Of a DNA stretch of 10,468 nt, positions 6,948-10,468 are shown piece by piece (within the stretch, counting starts at the first letter, position 1; each line of letters begins with the position of its first letter). Made by a program: the position numbers and the translations under genes. The stretch is taken from the NCBI GenBank assembly GCA_019137115.1, contig JAGVSV010000215.1, positions 1 to 10,468 of the forward strand. Direction: 5' to 3'. This DNA comes from Bacillota bacterium. Its GTDB lineage: Bacteria > Bacillota > Clostridia > Christensenellales > Aristaeellaceae. The notes under the pieces are model-generated. The model was not told the DNA's origin and did no database searches. It worked only from the letters and a program-made list of their open reading frames with translations.

Positions 6948-6980
6948 GCGATTTGTCGCTGGTTTGGCATGTGGGTCCTT

Positions 6981-7057
6981 CGGGGTGTAGCGCAGTCTGG
7001 TAGCGCACGTGCTTTGGGAGCATGGGGCCGGGGGTTCAAATCCCTTCACCCCGACCA
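6981..7057 (+). tRNA. tRNA-Pro (anticodon TGG)
   Basis: The cloverleaf closes: acceptor CGGGGTG pairs with CACCCCG, D-stem GCGC with GCGC, anticodon stem CGTGC with GCATG, loop TTTGGGA with anticodon TGG at 7015-7017. The T-stem GGGGG/CCCTT contains two G-U pairs. The CCA end is encoded. It is first in the six-gene cluster. Confidence 0.95.
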
Positions 7058-7084
7058 GTTCCCTTCACCGGAGCGACACCAAGG

Positions 7085-7159
7085 GGCCCCGTGGTCAAGC
7101 GGTTAAGACACCGCCCTTTCACGGCGGTAACAGGGGTTCGAGTCCCCTCGGGGTCACCA
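7085..7159 (+). tRNA. tRNA-Glu (anticodon TTC)
   Basis: Acceptor GGCCCCG pairs with CGGGGTC (one G-U pair). Anticodon stem CCGCC/GGCGG encloses loop CTTTCAC with anticodon TTC at 7118-7120. The T-arm AGGGG-TTCGAGT-CCCCT is perfect, and CCA is encoded. Confidence 0.95.
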
Positions 7160-7189
7160 CTTTCCTTAAGCAGGGTGGACATCGGTCAT

Positions 7190-7266
7190 GGGCCTTTAGC
7201 TCAGTTGGTCAGAGCGGCCGGCTCATACCCGGTTGGTCCGGGGTTCAAGTCCCTGAAGGCCCACCA
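7190..7266 (+). tRNA. tRNA with anticodon CAT (elongator Met or lysidine-type Ile2)
   Basis: Acceptor GGGCCTT pairs perfectly with AAGGCCC. D-stem GCTC/GAGC, anticodon stem GCCGG/CCGGT, loop CTCATAC with CAT at 7224-7226; CCA encoded. It is not the initiator, because the 1-72 pair is formed and the GGG/CCC triplet of the anticodon stem is absent. C32 and C-G pairs at 4-69 and 5-68 recall tRNA-Ile2, whose C34 is changed to lysidine by TilS. C38, as in the CATAC loop of elongator Met, argues the other way. Confidence 0.93.
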
Positions 7267-7274
7267 CTTACTGT

Positions 7275-7352
7275 GGCCCGGTAGTTCAGTCGGTTTAGAA
7301 TGCCAGCCTGTCACGCTGGAGGTCGAGGGTTCGAGCCCCTTCCGGGTCGCCA
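7275..7352 (+). tRNA. tRNA-Asp (anticodon GTC)
   Basis: Acceptor GGCCCGG pairs with CCGGGTC (one G-U pair). Anticodon stem CCAGC/GCTGG encloses loop CTGTCAC with GTC at 7310-7312. T-arm GAGGG-TTCGAGC-CCCTT. Discriminator G73, as expected for tRNA-Asp, and CCA encoded. Confidence 0.95.
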
Positions 7353-7372
7353 CATTCCTGCTGTTGGGCTTT

Positions 7373-7448
7373 GCTGGTGTAGCTCAATTGGCAGAGCAGC
7401 TGATTTGTAATCAGCAGGTTGCGGGTTCAAGTCCCTTCACCAGCTCCA
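7373..7448 (+). tRNA. tRNA-Thr (anticodon TGT)
   Basis: Acceptor GCTGGTG pairs perfectly with CACCAGC. Anticodon stem GCTGA/TCAGC encloses loop TTTGTAA with TGT at 7406-7408. CCA is encoded. Its 3' end is one base from the next tRNA. Confidence 0.95.
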
Positions 7449-7449
7449 T

Positions 7450-7534
<85 letters not shown>

Positions 7535-7537
7535 CGT

Positions 7538-7573
7538 CGTCGCGGGCTGCGCTAAGCTCGCGGCGGTTTTTTT
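7538..7573 (+). terminator. Strong intrinsic terminator of tRNA operon
   Basis: CGTCGCGGGC (7538-7547) pairs with GCTCGCGGCG (7556-7565) in a 10-bp stem with two G-U pairs, closed by an 8-nt loop and followed after one base by seven T residues (7567-7573). It starts 3 nt after the last CCA. Confidence 0.9.
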
Positions 7574-7801
7574 GCGAAGAAACCACCGCTCGCCCGCTCC
7601 GCCGCTCCTCCTTTCACGTCAAAGCGGGCCTTGACGTGGGGGATACGACGGGGCAGGAACGACGGAGATACAGTATGGTGATGATGTGGCCCATGAACTT
7701 GGCAAGCTCCAAACACAGAACAGCATGAGGATTGACATGACAATGGAAATCCCTTTGCCAGTGGTTCGGACGGTTTGTCCCTCCATGTCGTCTAATACAT
7801 G
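7574..7801 (+). other. Intergenic region with inverted repeat before sigma operon
   Basis: No gene is seen. CACGTCAA (7615-7622) and TTGACGTG (7631-7638) form a perfect 8-bp inverted repeat with an 8-nt loop, possibly an operator or RNA hairpin. TTGACG within its right arm and TTGACA at 7732-7737 have no matching -10 at 16-18 bp. I could not place a convincing promoter for the sigma gene. Confidence 0.4.
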
Positions 7802-7820
7802 AAAGGAGCGTGGATCTTTG
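7802..7820 (+). promoter_or_regulatory. RBS and TTG start for the sigma gene
   Basis: AAAGGAG (7802-7808) lies 9 nt before TTG 7818-7820. No ATG is in frame at that distance: the first in-frame ATG (7857) would remove the start of sigma region 2. GTG 7810 is too close to the site and in a different frame. Confidence 0.6.
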
Positions 7821-8322
7821 CAGAAGGATGAGCGCGGCGCTTGGCTGGAGGAAGCCATGGTGCGCTGGGAACAGCCCTTGCTTCGGATGTGCTTTGCGTA
7901 TCTGAACGACGTGGCGCTGGCAGAGGATGCGGTGCAGGAGACCTTTCAGAAGGCCTGGAGAGGGTACGACAATTTCCGGCAGGGCATCCAATGAAAAAAC
8001 CTGGCTGATGCGCATTGCGATCAACACGTGCAAGGATGTACGGCGCAGCGCGTGGTTTCGGCGCGTCGACCGGTCGACGAGTCTTGAAACCTTGCCCGAG
8101 CAAGGTGCTTGGGATGCAACCTGGGATGACACGGTGACCAAAGCCGTCATGAAGCTGCGGCCCGCCATCCGGGAAATCGTTCTGCTGCACTGGTACCAGG
8201 GGATGACCGCCGATGAAACAGCGCAGGTGCTGGGCATCTCCCGATCCACCGTCTACCACCGCCTCAAGAGGGCGCAAGCAATACTACACAGGGAATTGGA
8301 GGCTTGGTACCATGAAGATTGA
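7818..8322 (+). pseudogene. ECF-type sigma-70 family factor, reading frame broken (+1)
   Basis: Two overlapping frames together encode one 167-aa ECF sigma factor. The first frame (TTG 7818 to TGA 7992-7994) carries sigma region 2: PLLRMCFAYLNDVALAEDAV (20-39) followed by QETFQKAWRGYDNFRQ. The second frame, from about 7987 to TGA 8320-8322, continues with SNEKTWLMRIAINTCKDVRR, then region 4 with helix-turn-helix MTADETAQVLGISRSTVYHR. Removing one base near 7986 joins NFRQG to SNEKTW, giving normal ECF sequence, so the fault is a one-base insertion, a sequencing error or +1 recoding. Both halves are otherwise undamaged. The next gene overlaps its end by 11 nt and is probably its partner. ECF factors of this layout usually direct RNA polymerase to envelope-stress genes; the regulon is unknown. 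Confidence 0.8.
8298..8302 (+). promoter_or_regulatory. RBS for membrane anti-sigma-like gene
   Basis: GGAGG lies inside the end of the sigma gene, 9 nt before ATG 8312. It supports an 11-nt overlap with the sigma stop and translational coupling, rather than the longer open frame that begins upstream. Confidence 0.65.
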
Positions 8323-9481
8323 CCCAAAGGAGGTTTCAGGGGCCCTGGACAGGCGGCTCTCCTTTCTGAAAGCCGACCCCGCGCGCAGGGCGCGGATCAT
8401 GACGTCCATTCAGAAGAAGGAGGAACCCATTGTGAAACGAAAGCTAACCGCGGGGCTGGTGTTCGCGCTGGTATCGGTATTCTTGCTGATCGGCGTGGCA
8501 TTGGCCGCCAGCCTGAACCTGTTTGATTACTTCGGAAAGCAGGACGAGCGGTACGCAAAGATCGCGCCGCAGTCCACCTTGGAGGCGCAGTCGGTGGTGT
8601 CGCTGGAAAGCGTCACCCTGGGCAAGACCACGGCCGCCATCACTGGCGGATACTATGACGGCACATCGCTGATGATCGCCTACGAGATCACCAACGCCAC
8701 CCGCGCCGAAGTCTATGACCCCACCCCGGAGCAGCTGGCCGCCATGCAGAAGGTCGAGGGCAGCCTGCCCGTTCCCGACACCCGTGCGGGTGAAGCTGCC
8801 GCGGCCTTTGGCAGGGCGGCAGCCGCCGGACGGCCTGCGGGGGTCGTTGTGCACGAAGTCTTCCCCAGCGACCACACCGCAACCAAGGACGGCATCGAGC
8901 TGCCCCCGGATTCGGAGGCCAACGATGTCACCCCCGAGGGCGCCCGCTACGCCATCCGCGAGTACGTATTCCCGCTGCCCCAGGAAGCGCAGGACAAGGA
9001 GTTTCTCGACGTACAGATCGCGCTGCATCAAAGCACCACCTACTTCTACTTTGACGGCACGTTCGGATACATCCAAAGCGGTGACCGCCAGGACGCCGGC
9101 GTGATGGCCGCCCGGGTGCAACGCACCGCATCCGAAATCAAGCGCTTCACCGGAACCGGCGTACTGGATGGCCGGGACGTACAGATAACGGTCGACGCCA
9201 CCGCCATGGGCGCAACGCTGATGATCACGTCCGATGAAGCTTTCCGCGATCTGGGTGATGATGCCTGGTACGATGTAGTGGTCAAGGATGACCAGGGCAC
9301 CGTATTGCGCACGCAAGGCCAGGATGTTGGCCCGGATGGACACACGCTGGTCTTCCCACTGGAAGGCAGCGGCCGCAGCCCGGCCAGCCTGCAGGTCTAC
9401 CTGATGGTAGCCGAGGAAAGTGAAAGCCAGGCGGACGGACAGGAGCAAGCCAAACCGATCGAACTGCTGCCCACGCCATAA
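8312..9481 (+). CDS. Single-pass membrane protein, probable sensor/anti-sigma partner
   Basis: This 389-aa protein has a short cytoplasmic N-terminus (1-44) with ALDRRLSFLKADPARRARIM (11-30), like clostridial proteins encoded next to sigma-70-type factors. One membrane helix follows (about 45-67, KLTAGLVFALVSVFLLIGVALAAS) and then SLNLFDYFG. The remaining 320 residues lie outside the membrane and contain no recognised catalytic motif. They look like two beta-rich segments separated by an Ala-rich stretch (about 158-178), and the C-terminus is acidic and Gln-rich. I infer that the N-terminus restrains the sigma factor and the outer domain senses an envelope signal. It has no ZAS zinc motif (H-x3-C-x2-C). 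A DUF4179-like assignment is possible but unproven. The start is chosen from GGAGG at 8298-8302. A second well-placed start exists at GTG 8432. Confidence 0.7.
   Translation: MKIDPKEVSGALDRRLSFLKADPARRARIMTSIQKKEEPIVKRKLTAGLVFALVSVFLLIGVALAASLNLFDYFGKQDERYAKIAPQSTLEAQSVVSLESVTLGKTTAAITGGYYDGTSLMIAYEITNATRAEVYDPTPEQLAAMQKVEGSLPVPDTRAGEAAAAFGRAAAAGRPAGVVVHEVFPSDHTATKDGIELPPDSEANDVTPEGARYAIREYVFPLPQEAQDKEFLDVQIALHQSTTYFYFDGTFGYIQSGDRQDAGVMAARVQRTASEIKRFTGTGVLDGRDVQITVDATAMGATLMITSDEAFRDLGDDAWYDVVVKDDQGTVLRTQGQDVGPDGHTLVFPLEGSGRSPASLQVYLMVAEESESQADGQEQAKPIELLPTP
8419..8434 (+). promoter_or_regulatory. Internal RBS plus GTG: alternative start within membrane protein gene
   Basis: GGAGG (8419-8423) is 8 nt before an in-frame GTG at 8432. 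Initiation here would give a 349-aa form beginning MKRKLTAGLVFALVSVFLLI, which looks like a signal peptide or anchor without the cytoplasmic segment. The purine run also encodes KKEE, so it may be coincidental. Confidence 0.35.
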
Positions 9482-9515
9482 CCGTGAACAAAACCTAACT
9501 TTCCCATTACAAAAC

Positions 9516-9550
9516 AGGCGGGCGTTCATCGACCAGTTGGGCGCCCGCCT
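9516..9550. terminator. GC-rich hairpin after the sigma operon
   Basis: AGGCGGGCG (9516-9524) and CGCCCGCCT (9542-9550) form a perfect 9-bp stem with a 17-nt loop, 34 nt after the stop codon. No T-run follows on the plus strand; on the minus strand the stem is followed by GTTTTG. The position suggests a terminator or 3'-end stabiliser, but it is not a canonical one. Confidence 0.45.
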
Positions 9551-9640
9551 CGCTGCGCCATCACTGCCATATTCATTGTTTGAGAAGCCGACACTACATC
9601 CGACGCAACGAAACTTCATATTGCCGCAGGCGACACACCC

Positions 9641-9657
9641 TATATGCGCAGCATATA
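9641..9657. promoter_or_regulatory. Palindromic operator candidate upstream of alr
   Basis: TATATGCGCAGCATATA is a 17-bp inverted repeat (7-bp perfect arms, 3-bp centre), ending 5 bp before the -35 of the alr promoter. The size and position are those of a dimeric regulator's site. I do not recognise the regulator. Confidence 0.45.
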
Positions 9658-9662
9658 CATCA

Positions 9663-9691
9663 TTGGCGTGGCCGCCCACCTGTGCTACAAT
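9663..9691 (+). promoter_or_regulatory. Promoter of alr
   Basis: TTGGCG (9663-9668) and TACAAT (9686-9691) are separated by 17 bp, with TGC directly before the -10 (extended -10). The predicted start near 9698 gives a leader of about 50 nt. Confidence 0.7.
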
Positions 9692-9750
9692 GGCGATGTT
9701 CACGCCACCCATGGCGCCTAACCAAATCGGAGAGGGGGTCACCCTGCGGA

Positions 9751-10468
9751 TTGCCTTTGATCGCGTGCAGAACCACCCGGTTTTCGGTCCATCTGGTTGC
9801 CTTCCGGCATAATGTCCGCCTGCTACGCTCGCATCTTGCATCGGACACACAGCTGATGGTCGTGGTCAAGGCCAACGCCTATGGCCACGGCCTAGTGGAG
9901 ATCAGCCGGGCTGCGGTGACAGCCGGTGCGGATTGGCTCGGGGTGGCGACCGCGGAGGAAGGCGTTGCGCTGCGGGAGGCGGGTGTGTCGGTGCCCGTGC
10001 TGGTGCTGGGCACGGTCAACGCGCGTGGCGCGTCTGCCTGCGTGGCGCACAATCTGACCATGACGGTTGCGGACAGCGCTGGCATCCTGGCCGTTCAGGA
10101 AGCGGCAGTGTCGCTTCACAAGGCGGCGCACGTGCACCTGAAGCTGGACACCGGCATGGGGCGCATCGGCGCCAGGACTGCGGACGAAGTTCGTTCGTGT
10201 CTGGACGCGCTTGCGGCATCGCCCAATGTGGCGCTGTCGGGTGTGTTCACGCACCTGGCGGATGCGGACAATCCGGATCAAACGTTCACCGACCGCCAAC
10301 TCAGCCGCTTTGCAGATTTGCGCGCGCTTTTGCCGGAGGGGTTAATCGTGCACGCCGCTGCCAGCGCGGCCGCGCTGACAAGGCAGGACGCATGGTTTGA
10401 CATGGTGCGCATCGGGATCGCCAGCTATGGGTATCCGTCGGTGCCCACGCCGCTGCCGCTGCGCCCCT
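9751..10468 (+). CDS. alr: Alanine racemase, 5' part (cut by window end)
   Basis: This PLP enzyme interconverts L- and D-alanine for peptidoglycan synthesis. About 239 codons are present of a usual 370-390, and the frame stays open to the window end. VVVKANAYGHG (37-47) holds the PLP lysine (Lys40) and the conserved Tyr. HLKLDTGMGRIG and VFTHLADAD follow, then FDMVRIGIASYG, whose Arg contacts the PLP ring in Alr structures. TTG 9751 is chosen because it places the lysine at 40, near the usual 34-39; GGAGAGGGGG (9729-9738) lies 12 nt upstream, slightly far. TTG 9757 is an alternative. Two oddities are visible: the usual W-x-E-I-D-L before A-x-R-H-N reads FSVHL, and the almost invariant HAANSA reads HAAASA. 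A racemase of different specificity is possible. Confidence 0.88.
   Translation, partial: MPLIACRTTRFSVHLVAFRHNVRLLRSHLASDTQLMVVVKANAYGHGLVEISRAAVTAGADWLGVATAEEGVALREAGVSVPVLVLGTVNARGASACVAHNLTMTVADSAGILAVQEAAVSLHKAAHVHLKLDTGMGRIGARTADEVRSCLDALAASPNVALSGVFTHLADADNPDQTFTDRQLSRFADLRALLPEGLIVHAAASAAALTRQDAWFDMVRIGIASYGYPSVPTPLPLRP

Noticed and set aside
7768..7795. ECF-type autoregulated promoter (GGACGGT, 14 bp, CGTCTAA)
   Set aside because: The -35 match is poor, the spacing is short, and the predicted transcript start would fall on the ribosome binding site at 7802-7808.
9696..9812. ATG-started frame just before alr as the true alr N-terminus
   Set aside because: It ends in a stop at 9810-9812 and has no racemase-like residues; the alr frame upstream of the PLP lysine is continuous from TTG 9751 and shows the A-F-R-H-N-V segment.
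8444..9850. Long minus-strand open frame (468 codons) opposite the membrane protein gene
   Set aside because: It is antisense to a well-supported gene with its own RBS, membrane helix and operon context; its translation shows no family motif, and GC-rich codon use often opens such antisense frames.

Overview
The window is GC-rich bacterial DNA. It looks like a Firmicute, most likely a high-GC clostridial relative. This is inferred from strong AGGAGG-type ribosome binding sites, extended -10 promoters, tRNA genes that encode their CCA ends, a possible PurR-type operator, and an ECF sigma factor followed by a membrane protein of the RRLS/single-TM kind common in clostridia. Species cannot be named from the sequence.

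Layout. (1) 1-1758: the decayed 3' end of an LplC/YtcP-type sugar ABC permease, then an intact family GH4 alpha-galactosidase-like enzyme and a terminator. (2) 1760-4273: a tight three-gene operon from an extended -10 promoter: a two-domain GNAT-like protein, a RadC-family protein and a membrane-anchored DUF218/YdcF-like protein. (3) 4278-5267, minus strand: a cytoplasmic type I L-asparaginase, convergent with region 2 with only 4 bp between stop codons. (4) 5268-6884: a divergent control region (two face-to-face promoters around an inverted pair of PurBox-like sites), then an AzgA/PbuG-like NCS2 purine permease and its terminator. (5) 6918-7573: a six-gene tRNA operon (Pro-TGG, Glu-TTC, a CAT tRNA, Asp-GTC, Thr-TGT, Tyr-GTA) with its own promoter and a strong terminator. 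(6) 7574-9550: an ECF sigma factor broken by a +1 frameshift, overlapping a single-pass membrane protein with a large outer domain (probable sensor/anti-sigma), then a hairpin. (7) 9551-10468: a palindrome, a promoter and the first two thirds of alanine racemase, cut by the window end.

How the parts may work together. The GH4 enzyme probably once received its sugar from the adjacent transporter, of which only the tail remains. The asparaginase/permease pair shares a control region that could tie aspartate supply and purine uptake to one purine-responsive repressor; this is inference from site similarity. The sigma/membrane-protein pair has the layout of an envelope-signal module, but its sigma gene cannot be read in one frame as given.

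The most useful leads are the PurBox-like pair, the sigma frameshift, the permease remnant and the palindrome before alr. I see no CRISPR array, insertion sequence, phage gene or clearly new multi-gene system.
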